Shown: one piece after another, positions 35,787 through 45,813 of the stretch
Numbering within the stretch: position 1 is the stretch's first letter
Layout of the letters: the number at the start of each line of letters is the position of its first letter
Source of the DNA: Mycobacterium syngnathidarum
GTDB taxonomy: Bacteria > Actinomycetota > Actinomycetes > Mycobacteriales > Mycobacteriaceae
Length of the DNA: 64,000 nt
Assembly (NCBI RefSeq): GCF_001942625.1
Contig: NZ_MLCL01000062.1
Span: forward strand, 388,192 to 452,191
Direction: 5' to 3'
Translations under genes and position numbers: made by a program
The notes under the pieces: model-generated
What the model was told of the DNA's origin: nothing
What the model saw: only the letters and a program-made list of their open reading frames with translations
Database searches by the model: none

Positions 35787-37001
35787 GTGAAGGTTCTCAT
35801 CTCCGGCGCCAGCATTGCCGGACCTGTACTCGCCTACTGGCTGTCGCGGCACGGGGTCGACGTCACCGTCGTCGAACACTCCCCCGCATTGCGCAAGACG
35901 GGCGGCCACGCCGTCGACCTGTTCCGACCCGCCATGGAGATCTCCGAGCGCATGGGCGTGCTGTCCGACATCGAGGCACACGCCACCGGCACCACAGCGC
36001 TGATCGTTCACCGACCCGGCACGGCGCGCCCGGCCCGCCTGGACTACCTCAAGATCATCGGGGCAATGTCCGACCGGCACGTCGAGATCATGCGAGACGA
36101 CCTCAGCGAGATCTATTACCGCGCCGGTCGTGACGACGTCGAGTATCTCTTCGGCGACACCATCACCTCGATCTCGCCCGACGGGGACGTGACGTTCGAG
36201 CACAACGGCCCACGCCGCTTCGACGTGGTTGTGGGAGCCGACGGCCTGCACTCCGGCGTGCGTCGACTGACGTTCGGCGACAACGTTTCCGAGAGCTTTC
36301 TCGGCGGATACCTCTCTGTCGTCTCGGTCCCCAAGGGCATGGCCCGCGACGGCGAGATGACCGGCCACTTCAAGCCCGGCCACATGGCGGGGATCTACAC
36401 CGCCGACCATCTCGACGATGCGCGCGCGGTGTTCATCTTCCGCCCCAGCCGGCCGCTGGACTACGACTACCGCGACGCGGACCGCCAGAAATCACAACTG
36501 CGCGCCGCCTTCGAGCACATGGGACCCGAGGTTGACCGCTGGCTCGGCGAGGTGCCCACGACGCCGACGTTCTACTTCGACGCCATCACACAGCTGGAGA
36601 TGGCGACGTGGTCACGCGGACGGGTGACCCTCGTCGGCGACGCGGGCTATTGCCCCGGGCCCGCGGTCGGTGGCAGCACCAGCCTTGCGGTGTACGGCGC
36701 CTACGTCTTGGCCGCCGAGATGGCCAGGGCCGGTGACGATTACGCTGCGGCCTTCGCCGCCTACGAACGCACGATGCTCGCGCCGGTCGTCGGCAGCCGG
36801 AAGCTGGCCCGCGTCAACGCGAAAACCGTTGTTCCGAACAGCAATTGGGGCATTCGCGCACTGGTCGGCGCGGGCCGGCTGATCTCGGTGCTGCCATTGG
36901 GCGTGACACAGTCGCTCGCCCGGCTCAACACAAAGGGCGTGCGGCTCTACGACACCATGCCGTTGCCGGACTGGCCCGCCCCGTTCAACGGAACCGGCTG
37001 A
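35787..37001 (+). CDS. FAD-dependent aromatic-ring hydroxylase-like monooxygenase
   Basis: A 404-aa class A flavoprotein monooxygenase. GxGxxG motif: VLISGASIAGPVLAYWLSRH; DG motif VVVGADGLHSGVRRLTFG; second FAD motif VTLVGDAGYCPGPAVGGSTS. Residues after position 340 are typical of the tetracycline-destructase/UbiH branch. Uses NAD(P)H and O2 to hydroxylate an aromatic or polyketide compound; substrate unknown. GTG start with AAGGAG 6 nt upstream. It overlaps the convergent nitroreductase gene by 55 nt. Confidence 0.9.
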   Translation: MKVLISGASIAGPVLAYWLSRHGVDVTVVEHSPALRKTGGHAVDLFRPAMEISERMGVLSDIEAHATGTTALIVHRPGTARPARLDYLKIIGAMSDRHVEIMRDDLSEIYYRAGRDDVEYLFGDTITSISPDGDVTFEHNGPRRFDVVVGADGLHSGVRRLTFGDNVSESFLGGYLSVVSVPKGMARDGEMTGHFKPGHMAGIYTADHLDDARAVFIFRPSRPLDYDYRDADRQKSQLRAAFEHMGPEVDRWLGEVPTTPTFYFDAITQLEMATWSRGRVTLVGDAGYCPGPAVGGSTSLAVYGAYVLAAEMARAGDDYAAAFAAYERTMLAPVVGSRKLARVNAKTVVPNSNWGIRALVGAGRLISVLPLGVTQSLARLNTKGVRLYDTMPLPDWPAPFNGTG

Positions 37002-37663
37002 TCGTCGATGAACGTGACCGTTTCGGTCAGCGGGGCCCGGCCGGTACGGATGTAGCTGACCGACGGATCCTCGTACCCGACCGACATGCCACAGAAGAGC
37101 ATGAGCTCATCCGGGGGTGAGACGAACTGCGCGACGGTCTTGCGGACCTTCGCCCACGACATCTGCGGACAGCTGTGCAGACCTTCGGCACGCAACAGCA
37201 ACATGACCGTCTGAAGGAACATCCCCAGGTCTGACCACTGGGGCCGGCCCAGGTCACAGTCGATGTAGCAGAACAGGGCTGCGGGCGCGCCGAAGGCTTC
37301 CCAGTTCGCGATGGCCGCCCGCTGACGCGCCTCCCAGTCCTCGCGCGCGATGCCGAGTGCGCTGTACCGCTCCTTCCCGAATTGGGATCGCCGGTCGCCA
37401 TATGGTGATTTCAGTTCGGGCGGGTACATCACGTACTCGGGCTCGTCCCACTCATCGCCGGTGGCCACCCGCTCGACGGCGAGCTTCTTGAGCCGGGCGA
37501 GCGGCTCTCCGGCGACCACGAAGATGCGCCAGGGCTGCAGGTTCGACCCGGACGGCGCCCACGCCGCAGCCGAAAGCACACGCTGCAGCACCTCCCTGGG
37601 GACGGGCCGATCGGTGAAGCCGCGGACCGCGCGACGGGTGGCTACTGCCTCGTAGACGTCCAC
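36947..37663 (-). CDS. Nitroreductase-family FMN oxidoreductase
   Basis: A 238-aa FMN enzyme: EAVATRRAVRGFTDRPVPRE (phosphate-binding Arg residues), SAAAWAPSGSNLQPWRIFVV, and the C-terminal GMFLQTVMLLLRAEGLHSCP and LMLFCGMSVGYEDPSVSYIR. Family members reduce nitro groups, quinones or other compounds with NAD(P)H. GTG start 37663; frame open further upstream without a good ribosome site. Its 3' end overlaps the FAD monooxygenase gene in the antisense sense. Confidence 0.9.
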   Translation of the reverse strand: MDVYEAVATRRAVRGFTDRPVPREVLQRVLSAAAWAPSGSNLQPWRIFVVAGEPLARLKKLAVERVATGDEWDEPEYVMYPPELKSPYGDRRSQFGKERYSALGIAREDWEARQRAAIANWEAFGAPAALFCYIDCDLGRPQWSDLGMFLQTVMLLLRAEGLHSCPQMSWAKVRKTVAQFVSPPDELMLFCGMSVGYEDPSVSYIRTGRAPLTETVTFIDDQPVPLNGAGQSGNGMVS

Positions 37664-37825
37664 GATCGTCCGCCTTTCTCGCCAATCGGCTTGACTCGTT
37701 GTACTCAGCCTGCCGGTCAGCGACGGCCAACGGACCCTTGTAAGTCCGTAGTCTGCGGGACCGTGCCGACCGACCATGCCGTTCGGGCGCCTCACGGGTC
37801 CCCGCCCCGGGCGTAGCGTGGCTAC

Positions 37826-38248
37826 ATGGGCGAACTCACCGACGACGTGATCACGTTCTTGTCCGAAGGCACCCGCACCGCGGTGCTGAGCTGGGTGGCC
37901 GCCGACGGCAGACCATTGTCGGCACCGGTCTGGTTCGTGGTCGACGACGGCGAACTGGTCTTCAACACCGGCAAGGACACCGCCAAGGGCCGGGCGCTGG
38001 CCCGCGACCCGCGGGTGGTGCTGTGTATCCATGACGACACCCCGCCGTTCGCGTTCGTCCAAGTCCAGGGCGTCGCCGCGGTCAGCGAGGATCCCGCCGA
38101 GCTACTCGACATCGCCACCCGCACCGGCGGCCGTTACATGGGTGCCGAGCGGGCCGAGGAATTCGGCCGCCGCAACGGGGTGCCAGGCGAACTCGTGGTG
38201 CGGGTCAAGCCCACGAAAGTCCACGCCGCGTTCGACGTGGCGGATTGA
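37826..38248 (+). CDS. PPOX-class F420-dependent-like protein
   Basis: A 140-aa split-barrel protein: LSEGTRTAVLSWVAADGRPL, SAPVWFVVDDGELVFNTGKD and DPRVVLCIHDDTPPFAFVQV match the TIGR03618-type F420-dependent enzymes of mycobacteria. Possibly reduces or binds F420 or biliverdin; this is family knowledge, not seen. Next gene is a paralogue 9 nt downstream. Confidence 0.85.
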   Translation: MGELTDDVITFLSEGTRTAVLSWVAADGRPLSAPVWFVVDDGELVFNTGKDTAKGRALARDPRVVLCIHDDTPPFAFVQVQGVAAVSEDPAELLDIATRTGGRYMGAERAEEFGRRNGVPGELVVRVKPTKVHAAFDVAD

Positions 38249-38257
38249 GGTACGGCC

Positions 38258-38704
38258 ATGACCGACATATCGCAGTTCGCCGACATGCTGTCCCGCGATC
38301 ACGGGCTCTGCGTGCTGAGCACGCTGCGCGGCGACGGCAGCATCCAGTCCTCGGTGGTCAATGCCGGGGTGATGGCACATCCCCGGACCGCTGAGCCCGT
38401 CGTCGCCCTCGTCGCAATCGGCGGAGCACGAAAACTCGCGCACCTGCGCGCCGATCCCCGGGCCACCGTCGTCGCCCGCGCCGGCTGGCAATGGGTGACG
38501 GTCGAGGGCACCGTCGACATCGTCGGGCCCGACGATCCTGATCCCGGCACCGACGCCGAGAAGCTGCGGCTGCTCTTGCGCGGCGTCTTCGAAGCCGCCG
38601 GCGGTACCCACGACGACTGGGACACCTACGACCGCGTCATGCGCGACGAACGCCGCGCCGCAGTGCTGATCACGCCCACCCGGGTGTACTCGAACCCGAG
38701 CTGA
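38258..38704 (+). CDS. PPOX-class F420-dependent-like protein, second copy
   Basis: A 148-aa split-barrel protein related to its upstream neighbour: SRDHGLCVLSTLRGDGSIQS, VGALVAIGG-type centre (PVVALVAIGGARKLAHL) and ATVVARAGWQWVTVEGTVDI. The two genes probably arose by duplication and form an operon. A strong terminator (38720-38749) follows 15 nt after the stop. Confidence 0.86.
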   Translation: MTDISQFADMLSRDHGLCVLSTLRGDGSIQSSVVNAGVMAHPRTAEPVVALVAIGGARKLAHLRADPRATVVARAGWQWVTVEGTVDIVGPDDPDPGTDAEKLRLLLRGVFEAAGGTHDDWDTYDRVMRDERRAAVLITPTRVYSNPS

Positions 38705-38719
38705 GATGCCCAGGCACGC

Positions 38720-38749
38720 AAAAGCCCCCGACTCGCGCCGGGGGCTTTT
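38720..38749. terminator. Bidirectional rho-independent terminator
   Basis: AAAAGCCCCCG (38720-38730) pairs with CGGGGGCTTTT (38739-38749) around an 8-nt loop; the T-run follows the stem on the plus strand and the A-run precedes it, giving a T-run on the minus strand. It serves the PPOX pair on the left and fadBA on the right. Confidence 0.93.
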
Positions 38750-38760
38750 GACGTTGTTGC

Positions 38761-40920
38761 TCAGGACTCCAGCGAAGCCGGGGGCAGGAAGCGGTCGCCG
38801 TAGCGGGCGGCCAGCTCCTTGGCACGGGCCACGAAGGCCTCCTTGCCGACACCGAGCTCACCCTGGTAGCCGACGATGAACTGGGCCGAACCACCGGTGT
38901 AGGGCGGGAAGCCGATACCCATGATCGAGCCGATGTTCGCATCAGCGGTAGAGGTGAGCACACCCTCGTCGATGCACTTCTGAGTCTCCAGCGCCTCGGC
39001 GAAGAGCATGCGGTCGATCATGTCCTGCAGCGGGATCGAGGAGGTTCCGGAGTTGAAGGTCTCCTTCAGACCCGGCCACAGCTGCGTCCGCTTGCCGTCG
39101 ACGTACTCGTAGAAACCGGCACCCTTCAGACGCGACGGGCGGCCGATCTCGATCATCTTCTCCACGACGGCCTCAGCCGGGTGCGGCACGTGGGTGCCGC
39201 CGGCAGCCTCGATACCTTCCTTGGTGGCCACGGCGATCTTGTGCATGAGCTCCAGGTTGAGCTCATCGCTCAGCTGCAGCGGCGCCGCCGGGTAACCGGC
39301 CTGCGCACCCGCCTGCTCGATCGATGCGGGCTCCACGCCCTCGCCGAGCATGGCCAGCGCCTCGTTGACGAAGGTGCCGATCACGCGCGAGGTGAAGAAG
39401 CCGCGGCTGTCGTTGACGACGATCGGGGTCTTCTTGATGGCCAGCGTGTAGTCGAACACCCGGGCCAGCGCCTCGTCAGAGGTCTTCTCGCCCTTGATGA
39501 TCTCCACCAGCGGCATCTTGTCGACCGGCGAGAAGAAGTGGATGCCGATGAAGTCCTCCTGGCGCTTCACGCCGGTCGCCAGACCGGTGATCGGCAGCGT
39601 GGAGGTGTTCGAGCCGAGCAGTGCGTTGGGCTCGACGATGTCCTCGATCTCCTGGAACACCTTGTGCTTGAGTTCCTGGTTCTCGAACACGGCCTCGATC
39701 ACGAAGTCGACGCCCTTGAGATCCTGCGGATCGGCGGTCGGGGTGATCCGAGCCAGCAGCGCCGCGGACTTCTCCTCGGTGGTCTTGCCACGCTTGAGCG
39801 CCTTGGCCTCCAAGCCCTCCGAGTACGCCTTGCCCTTCTGGGCGGCCTCGACGGTGACGTCCTTCAGGACGACGTCGTAGCCGGCCTTGGCCGAAACATA
39901 GGCGATACCGGCGCCCATCATGCCTGCGCCCAGCACACCGATCTTCTTGATGTCCTGCTTGGCGATGCCGTCGGGACGCGATGCGCCACCGTTGATGGCC
40001 TGCAGGTCCAGGAAGAACGCCTGAATCATGTTCTTGGCGGTCTGTCCGGTGACCAGCGAGACGAAGTAGCGGCTCTCGATGCGGCTGGCGGTGTCGAAGT
40101 CGACCTGGGCACCCTCGACAGCAGCGTCCAGGATGGCCCGCGGTGCGGGCATCGGGGCACCCTTGAGTTGCTTCTTCAACAGGGCCGGGAAGGACGGCAG
40201 GATCGCGGCCAGCGCCGGGCTGGACGGGGTGCCGCCGGGGATCTTGTAGCCCTTGACGTCCCACGGCTGCGTGTGGGCCTCGGGGTTGGCCTTGATCCAG
40301 GCCTTGGCAGCAGGGACCAGCTCGTCGACCGAACCGACGAGCTCGTCGACCAGGCCCGTCTCCTTGGCCTTGGTGGGGTTGAAGCGGGTGCCCTGCGAGA
40401 GGACCTCCATGAAGGCCTTCTGGATACCGAACATGCGCACGGTGCGGGCCACGCCGCCACCGCCGGGCAGCAGGCCCAGGGTGACCTCGGGCAGCCCGAT
40501 CTGGCTGCCCTTGACGTCGGCGGCGATGCGGTGGTTGGTGGCCAGCGCGATCTCCAAGCCGCCGCCGAGCGCGGCGCCGTTGATGGCGGCCACGACGGGC
40601 TTGGGCAGGGTCTCCAGCTTGCGCAGGTCGGCCTTGATGGTCTCGACCATCTCGAACGCCTGGGCGGCGTCGTCGGGGCCGATGTTCATCATGCCCTTGA
40701 GGTCACCACCGGCGAAGAAGGTCTTCTTGGCGCTGGTGATCACCACGCCGGTGATCGAATCAGGGTCTTCTGCCACAAGCCGTGCTAACTCTTCTACAGC
40801 GTTATGCATCGATACCTTGTAGTGATCGTTCATCACGTTGGCCGAACCGGTCGGGTCGTCCAACGTCAGGGTGACGATGCCGTCGGCATCCTTGTCCCAC
40901 TGAATGGTGTTCTCAGCCAT
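38761..40920 (-). CDS. fadB: Trifunctional-type fatty acid oxidation alpha subunit FadB
   Basis: A 719-aa fusion of an enoyl-CoA hydratase (residues 1-190) and a 3-hydroxyacyl-CoA dehydrogenase. Hydratase: oxyanion-hole [17 protein letters not shown], then [18 protein letters not shown] and [17 protein letters not shown]. Dehydrogenase: NAD motif [20 protein letters not shown], catalytic [20 protein letters not shown], and the C-terminal [17 protein letters not shown] region. Beta-oxidation of fatty acids with FadA. It is followed in the operon direction by the terminator; fadA lies 30 nt upstream. Corresponds to Rv0860. Confidence 0.97.
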   Translation of the reverse strand: MAENTIQWDKDADGIVTLTLDDPTGSANVMNDHYKVSMHNAVEELARLVAEDPDSITGVVITSAKKTFFAGGDLKGMMNIGPDDAAQAFEMVETIKADLRKLETLPKPVVAAINGAALGGGLEIALATNHRIAADVKGSQIGLPEVTLGLLPGGGGVARTVRMFGIQKAFMEVLSQGTRFNPTKAKETGLVDELVGSVDELVPAAKAWIKANPEAHTQPWDVKGYKIPGGTPSSPALAAILPSFPALLKKQLKGAPMPAPRAILDAAVEGAQVDFDTASRIESRYFVSLVTGQTAKNMIQAFFLDLQAINGGASRPDGIAKQDIKKIGVLGAGMMGAGIAYVSAKAGYDVVLKDVTVEAAQKGKAYSEGLEAKALKRGKTTEEKSAALLARITPTADPQDLKGVDFVIEAVFENQELKHKVFQEIEDIVEPNALLGSNTSTLPITGLATGVKRQEDFIGIHFFSPVDKMPLVEIIKGEKTSDEALARVFDYTLAIKKTPIVVNDSRGFFTSRVIGTFVNEALAMLGEGVEPASIEQAGAQAGYPAAPLQLSDELNLELMHKIAVATKEGIEAAGGTHVPHPAEAVVEKMIEIGRPSRLKGAGFYEYVDGKRTQLWPGLKETFNSGTSSIPLQDMIDRMLFAEALETQKCIDEGVLTSTADANIGSIMGIGFPPYTGGSAQFIVGYQGELGVGKEAFVARAKELAARYGDRFLPPASLES

Positions 40921-40950
40921 CTGTATTCAGTCCTTTGTGTTCGGCCGCGC

Positions 40951-42162
40951 TCAGACGCGCTCGATGATGGTGGCCACGCCCATGCCGCCGCCGATGCACA
41001 GCGTGACCAGGGCACGCTTGGCGCCGCGGCGCTCGAGCTCGTCGACCATGGTTCCGGTGATCATGGCGCCGGTGGCACCCAGCGGGTGGCCCATCGCGAT
41101 GGCGCCGCCGTTGACGTTGAGCTTCTCGTCGGGGATGTTGAGGTCCTTCTGGAACTTCAGGACCACGGAGGCGAAGGCCTCGTTGAGCTCGAACAGGTCG
41201 ATGTCATCGACGGTCAGGCCGGCACGGTCCAGCACCTTCTTGGTGGCCGGGGTGGGGCCGGTGAGCATGATGACCGGGTCGGCGCCGCTGGTGGCGGTGG
41301 CCACGATGCGGGCGCGCGGGGTCAGATTCTGAGCTTTCCCCGCACTTTCGCTACCGATCAGCAGCAGGCCTGCGCCGTCCACGATGCCCGAGCTGTTGCC
41401 GCCGGTGTGGACGTGGTTGATCTTCTCGACGTAGTGGTACTTCTGCAGCGCCACATCGTCGAAGCCGCCCATCGCGCCGACGCCGTCGAAGGCGGTCTTG
41501 AGCTTGCCCAGGCTCTCCACGGTGGAACCGGGACGCATGTGCTCGTCATGATCGAGGACCACGAGGCCGTTCTGGTCGCGGACCGGGATCACGGACTTGG
41601 CGAAGTAGCCGCCGGACCAGGCCGCCGCGGCACGCTCCTGCGACCGCGCGGCGTAGGCGTCGACGTCCTCGCGGGAGAAGCCCTCGATGGTGGCGATCAG
41701 GTCGGCGCCGATGCCCTGCGGGACGAAGCCGATGCGGTAGTTGGTCTCCGGGTCAGAAGCCCAGGCGCCGCCGTCGGAGCCCATCGGAACGCGGCTCATC
41801 GACTCGACACCACCGGCGAGCACCAGGTCATCCCAGCCGGAGCGGACCTTCTGAGCGGCCAGGTTGACGGCCTCAAGGCCCGAGGCGCAGAAGCGGTTGA
41901 GCTGGAAACCACCGGTGGTCTCGGGCAGCTTGGCCACCAGACCGGCGGTACGGGCGATATCGCCGCCCTGGTCGCCGACCGGGGAGACGACACCCAGGAT
42001 GACATCGCTGATCAGCGTCTCATCCAGATCGGGGTAACGGCTGCGGATCTCCTCGATCAGGCCGACAACCAGGTTGACCGGCTTGATCTCGTTGAGTGCG
42101 CCACCGCGCTGCTTGCCACGCGGCGTGCGGATCGCCTCGTAGATGAAGGCTTCTTCGGACAT
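40951..42162 (-). CDS. fadA: Acetyl-CoA acyltransferase (thiolase) FadA
   Basis: A 403-aa thiolase, the beta partner of FadB that cleaves 3-ketoacyl-CoA. Nucleophilic cysteine in [19 protein letters not shown], the active-site histidine in [17 protein letters not shown] and the second cysteine in [18 protein letters not shown] 42162 gives exactly 403 residues as recalled for Rv0859; the frame stays open for another 140 nt upstream. A likely promoter lies 82 nt upstream (-10 TACGCT). First gene of the fadAB operon. Confidence 0.96.
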   Translation of the reverse strand: MSEEAFIYEAIRTPRGKQRGGALNEIKPVNLVVGLIEEIRSRYPDLDETLISDVILGVVSPVGDQGGDIARTAGLVAKLPETTGGFQLNRFCASGLEAVNLAAQKVRSGWDDLVLAGGVESMSRVPMGSDGGAWASDPETNYRIGFVPQGIGADLIATIEGFSREDVDAYAARSQERAAAAWSGGYFAKSVIPVRDQNGLVVLDHDEHMRPGSTVESLGKLKTAFDGVGAMGGFDDVALQKYHYVEKINHVHTGGNSSGIVDGAGLLLIGSESAGKAQNLTPRARIVATATSGADPVIMLTGPTPATKKVLDRAGLTVDDIDLFELNEAFASVVLKFQKDLNIPDEKLNVNGGAIAMGHPLGATGAMITGTMVDELERRGAKRALVTLCIGGGMGVATIIERV

Positions 42163-42243
42163 GTCTGCTCCCCTGCCGTATCGGCGTTGGTTCAGGTTGG
42201 GTTGTGGAACCGCCCGACGAATGTGGGCGGTCCTCTGAACGGC

Positions 42244-42276
42244 AGCGTAGCAGCCTCGCCCAACCCGTTGGTTGGG
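42244..42276 (-). promoter_or_regulatory. Promoter and operator-like inverted repeat for fadAB
   Basis: The 339-nt gap 42163-42501 has no gene. On the minus strand a TACGCT -10 element (42244-42249) stands 82 nt before the fadA start. Just upstream is CCCAACC-CGTT-GGTTGGG (42259-42276), a 7-bp perfect inverted repeat in the -35 position, so it could be the operator of a fatty-acid-responsive regulator. It contains AAC-CC-GTT, the core of the KstR site but lacking its flanking T and A, so KstR is not claimed. Confidence 0.45.
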
Positions 42277-42501
42277 CCTGTGCTCAGCATCTCCTTGCAC
42301 ACAGATCGACTCTGCGGCAAGGGCCTACTTCACCCGCACTTTTCCAACCCTCACCGCAGCATCAAACTCGCTTCAGCACCCGGTCGAGCGCCGCGCGGCC
42401 GTGCCCGCGGTGCGGCAGGTGCCATCCATCGCCGCGCATGAAGCGCCATGGCGGGAAACCAAGGCCCGAAATTCACCACAGCGCTTCATACGCGGGGGCC
42501 G

Positions 42502-43608
42502 TCAGGCGGAGCGCGGCTCTTCGATCGCCATCAACGTCGGATAGTCGGTGTAGCCGACCGGGCCGGGCGCATAGAAGGTCGCCATGTCGGGTTCGTTGAG
42601 CTCAGCACCCAGGATCAGCCGGTCGATGAGGTCAGGGTTGGCCAGGAACGCCCGCCCCACCGCGGCCGCGCTGATCGCCCCCCACTCGGCGTAGCTCTCC
42701 AACTGCGAGAAGTCGGTGCCGCAGTTGCGGCCGGTGTTGAGGACGAACGTGCCCGACCACAGCGCGCGGATGACGCCGAACGTGTGCTCGGCCGGGTCGA
42801 TCAGCACGTGCAGGTAGGCCAGCCCGAGCCCAGCGATGCGCTCCAACAACGCCTCGTAGGCACTGACCGTGTCGTTCTCCTGCATACCGCCGGCGGTGTT
42901 CCCGGGTGAGATACGCAGCCCGACCCGGGCCGCACCGATCTCGTCGACGACGGCCTCGACCACCTCGGCTGTCAGCCGGGCCCGATTCTCCGGCGAACCG
43001 CCGTAGGCGTCGGTGCGCTGGTTGACCACATCGGAGGCGAACTGGTGCAGCAGGTAGCCGTTGGCACCGTGGATCTCCACGCCGTCCATGCCCGCATCGA
43101 TCGCGCGGCGGGCGGCAGCCCGGAACTGCTCGACGATCACCGGGATCTCGGCGGTCTCGAGCGCGCGCGGCGTCTGCAGCGGCTTCTTACCCGTGGGCGT
43201 GTGGGTGAGCACATCGGCCGCGATCGCCGACGGCGCGACGGGTTCGAACCCGCTGATGTCAGGGTGCGCCATCCGGCCGACATGCCACAGCTGAACGAAC
43301 ATCTTGCCGCCCGCCGCATGGACCGAGTCGGCGATCTCGGCCCAGCCGTGCTGATGGCGGTCGGTGTAGATGCCGGGGGTGTTCATGTAGGCGCCGTTGG
43401 CGGTCTCGGCGACAGCGGTGGCCTCGCTGATGATCAGGCCCGCTCCGGCGCGTTGCGTGTAGTACTGCGCGGCCAGCGGTGAAGGAGTGCCGTCGGCGTC
43501 GGCACGTGAACGCGTCAGCGGTGCCATGAACAGACGGTTGGTAGCGGCGGTCTCGCCAACCTGGATCGGCTGCAGCAGTGCGGCGTCGGCGTTCAGTTTG
43601 TAGGTCAC
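42502..43608 (-). CDS. Old Yellow Enzyme-type alkene reductase
   Basis: A 368-aa FMN TIM-barrel. Motifs: QVGETAATNRLFMAPLTRSR, MFVQLWHVGRMAHPDISGF, DAGMDGVEIHGANGYLLHQF, DVVNQRTDAYGGSPENRARL and YLHVLIDPAEHTFGVIRALW. Reduces activated C=C bonds with NAD(P)H. Start ATG 43608. It reads on the minus strand like fadAB but is 340 nt away and probably has its own promoter; the dapC gene is divergent 55 nt upstream. Confidence 0.93.
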   Translation of the reverse strand: MTYKLNADAALLQPIQVGETAATNRLFMAPLTRSRADADGTPSPLAAQYYTQRAGAGLIISEATAVAETANGAYMNTPGIYTDRHQHGWAEIADSVHAAGGKMFVQLWHVGRMAHPDISGFEPVAPSAIAADVLTHTPTGKKPLQTPRALETAEIPVIVEQFRAAARRAIDAGMDGVEIHGANGYLLHQFASDVVNQRTDAYGGSPENRARLTAEVVEAVVDEIGAARVGLRISPGNTAGGMQENDTVSAYEALLERIAGLGLAYLHVLIDPAEHTFGVIRALWSGTFVLNTGRNCGTDFSQLESYAEWGAISAAAVGRAFLANPDLIDRLILGAELNEPDMATFYAPGPVGYTDYPTLMAIEEPRSA

Positions 43609-43663
43609 GCCGTATCAGAGCGCCGAGAGTGCGGCAATCATTCCCGCACTAGCCTGATGCACC

Positions 43664-44830
43664 ATGACCGTGCAGAGACTGCAACCCTTTGCCGTCACCA
43701 TCTTCGCGGAGATGTCGGCGCTGGCCAGCCGCCTGGGCGCGGTCAACCTCGGCCAGGGCTTTCCCGATGAGGACGGCCCGGCCGAAATGCTCAAAATCGC
43801 CATCGACTCGATCTCCAGCGGCCACAACCAGTACCCGCCCGGACTCGGAATCGCCGAGTTGCGTCACGCCATCGCCGGGCAGCGCAAACGCCACTACGGC
43901 ATCGACTACGACCCCGACACCGAGGTGCTGGTGACCGTCGGCGCCACCGAGGCCATCGCCGCGTCGGTGCTCGGCCTGGTCGAGCCCGGCTCGGAGGTAC
44001 TGGTGATCGAGCCGTTCTACGACTCGTACTCCCCCGTGATCGCCATGGCCGGCTGCGTACGTACCGCCGTGCCGCTGGTCGCCGACGGCGCCGGATTCGG
44101 GATCGACGTCGAAGGCTTGCGCCGGGCGGTCACCCCGAAGACCCGCGCGCTGATGCTCAACTCCCCGCACAATCCGACGGGTGCGGTGGCCTCCGATGCA
44201 GAGTTGCGCGCCATCGCGGCACTGGCCATCGAGCACGATCTGCTGGTGATCACCGACGAGGTGTACGAGCAGCTGGTGTTCGACGTCGAGCACCTGCCGC
44301 TGGCCGGATACCCCGGCATGGCCGAACGCACCGTGACCATCTCGAGCGCAGCCAAGATGTTCAACGTCACCGGCTGGAAGATCGGCTGGGCCTGTGGCCC
44401 TGCCGATCTGATCGCAGGGGTGCGTGCCGCCAAGCAATACCTGACTTACGTGGGCGGCAGCCCGTTCCAACCCGCGGTTGCCCATGCGCTCGATCACGAG
44501 GACGGCTGGGTGGCGCAACTGCGCCAGTCTTTCCAGGCCAGGCGCGATCGTTTGGGCAACGCTTTGGCCGACATCGGGTTCGAGGTGCATGACAGCCGCG
44601 GCACGTACTTCCTGTGCGCCGACCCACGGCCGCTGGGCTATTCGGACAGCACGCAGTTCTGCGCCGAGCTGCCGCAGAAGGCCGGGGTGGCCGCGATCCC
44701 GATGTCAGCGTTCTGCGATCCGGAGGCCCCGCACGCCGATCTGTGGAACCACTTGGTGCGCTTCGCTTTCTGTAAGCGAGACGACACCATGGAGGAGGCG
44801 ATCCGCCGCCTCGGTGCGCTGCGAATCTAG
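43664..44830 (+). CDS. dapC: N-succinyldiaminopimelate aminotransferase (DapC-like)
   Basis: A 388-aa class I aminotransferase for the lysine/diaminopimelate pathway. PLP lysine in TVTISSAAKMFNVTGWKIGW; substrate and cofactor residues in LVTVGATEAIAASVLGLV and MLNSPHNPTGAVASDAELRA. The ATG is preceded by a weak ribosome site. Its end overlaps the convergent WhiB gene by 4 nt. Close in size to Rv0858c (397 aa as recalled). Confidence 0.9.
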   Translation: MTVQRLQPFAVTIFAEMSALASRLGAVNLGQGFPDEDGPAEMLKIAIDSISSGHNQYPPGLGIAELRHAIAGQRKRHYGIDYDPDTEVLVTVGATEAIAASVLGLVEPGSEVLVIEPFYDSYSPVIAMAGCVRTAVPLVADGAGFGIDVEGLRRAVTPKTRALMLNSPHNPTGAVASDAELRAIAALAIEHDLLVITDEVYEQLVFDVEHLPLAGYPGMAERTVTISSAAKMFNVTGWKIGWACGPADLIAGVRAAKQYLTYVGGSPFQPAVAHALDHEDGWVAQLRQSFQARRDRLGNALADIGFEVHDSRGTYFLCADPRPLGYSDSTQFCAELPQKAGVAAIPMSAFCDPEAPHADLWNHLVRFAFCKRDDTMEEAIRRLGALRI

Positions 44831-45201
44831 CTTTCGTCGCTCATCGCGATGGCGCGCTCCCTGGCCGTCATCGCTCCCCAGATGCCGTAGGGCTCGGGAG
44901 CGGAGAGGGCATGCGCGCGACACCGGTCCAGCACCGGGCATGCCAGGCAGATGGCTTTGGCCGCGTTCTCCCGGCTGCGCAGCGGCCGGCCCCGAACCTC
45001 CTCCGGGAAGAACACCTCTGCCGGATGGTCCCGACACAGCCCGCGCAGCTGCCAACTCCACTCATCGAGGGCCGGGGGCGGCAGGTTGCGCGGGGAGCGG
45101 TAGACCGGGATGGCCGGGCGGGCGGCGATATTGCGTATCGCCTGTGGTTCAACGACTTCCAGCGGCGGGTGGTTGTCGAAAAGCGTGCGGGACAAAGGCA
45201 T
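44827..45201 (-). CDS. WhiB-family iron-sulfur regulator
   Basis: A 124-aa Wbl protein. The four cluster cysteines are in QLRGLCRDHPAEVFFPEE and NAAKAICLACPVLDRCRAHAL (C...C-x2-C-x5-C), followed by the signature YGIWGAMTARERA. A nonconserved N-terminus of about 50 residues precedes. No AT-hook is seen, so it is not WhiB7. Which of the known Wbl classes it belongs to is unclear, and there is no Wbl beside dapC in M. tuberculosis as I recall. It may be accessory. Confidence 0.87.
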   Translation of the reverse strand: MPLSRTLFDNHPPLEVVEPQAIRNIAARPAIPVYRSPRNLPPPALDEWSWQLRGLCRDHPAEVFFPEEVRGRPLRSRENAAKAICLACPVLDRCRAHALSAPEPYGIWGAMTARERAIAMSDES

Positions 45202-45375
45202 TCACCCCTTTGGCGGAAGTGGCGTGTGGCCTGCCATGCTGCCAGCCAAGCCTGCGTGCCCACGTTGTCATCATGTAAAGGATCGGCGGCAGATCGCGAC
45301 ACTTTGCTGCCCCGTTCCGGCACACCGCGGGCGATCAAGTGGTATGCCCCGCCCCTGCCATAGCCGGCCCCAATT

Positions 45376-45393
45376 CGAGTAGTCCGATACTCG
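45376..45393. promoter_or_regulatory. Inverted-repeat motif CGAGTA-N6-TACTCG
   Basis: CGAGTAGTCCGATACTCG is an exact inverted repeat with a 6-nt centre, 55 nt upstream of the lipoprotein ATG at 45448. A near-identical motif occurs at 52640-52657 ahead of the Hcp-like gene (14 of 18 bases the same). It may be the binding site of one regulator serving both. Confidence 0.6.
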
Positions 45394-45447
45394 CGCGGAA
45401 CCCCACCAAATTTGCCACCATCGTAAAGATACTGGTGGGAGGGGTAA

Positions 45448-45813
45448 ATGAACCTCGGAGTTAGAACGCTTGGGCGCGCTGGGGGACTCACGGCGGTCGT
45501 CACGTCTGCGGTGCTGGTGGTGGCGTGCAGTGCGGAGACCCACAATGATCCGCCGCCACCGCCGCCGCCGTCGAGTGGGACCTTGACCCTGCCGTCCACC
45601 ACGACAACCTCAGGACCGCTGACCACGTACAAGGCCCCGACGACCACCCGGAACTCAGGCGGCTACACCAGCACGACGCTTCCGTTGCCCACAACAACGC
45701 TTCCGTTGCCGACCACGACGCTTCCGTTGCCCACCACGACGTTGCCCACCACGACGACGGATAACGTTCCGGTGACATCGGATCCGCCTACCACGCAGGC
45801 ACCCCCGGCGTGA
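45448..45813 (+). CDS. Thr/Pro-repeat lipoprotein
   Basis: A 121-aa secreted lipoprotein: signal peptide with lipobox VVACSAE, then a proline run (DPPPPPPPSS) and a Thr/Pro-rich wall-spanning tail containing tandem TTLPLPT units and a TTTTDN end. No globular domain. Such tails place a lipoprotein across the cell wall. ATG has GGAGGGG just upstream. Its stop overlaps the GTG of the next membrane gene (GTGA), so the two are made together. Confidence 0.8.
   Translation: MNLGVRTLGRAGGLTAVVTSAVLVVACSAETHNDPPPPPPPSSGTLTLPSTTTTSGPLTTYKAPTTTRNSGGYTSTTLPLPTTTLPLPTTTLPLPTTTLPTTTTDNVPVTSDPPTTQAPPA
45676..45738 (+). repeat. 21-bp tandem repeat inside the lipoprotein gene
   Basis: Three units of the type ACGCTTCCGTTGCCCACCAC at 45676, 45697 and 45718, each with one or two base changes, plus a partial fourth. 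They encode T-L-P-L-P-T-T. The copy number may differ between strains because the units are nearly identical. Confidence 0.85.

Noticed and set aside
42259-42276. KstR operator before fadAB
   Set aside because: The AAC-CC-GTT core fits, but the required flanking T and A are missing, so only an unassigned inverted repeat is reported.
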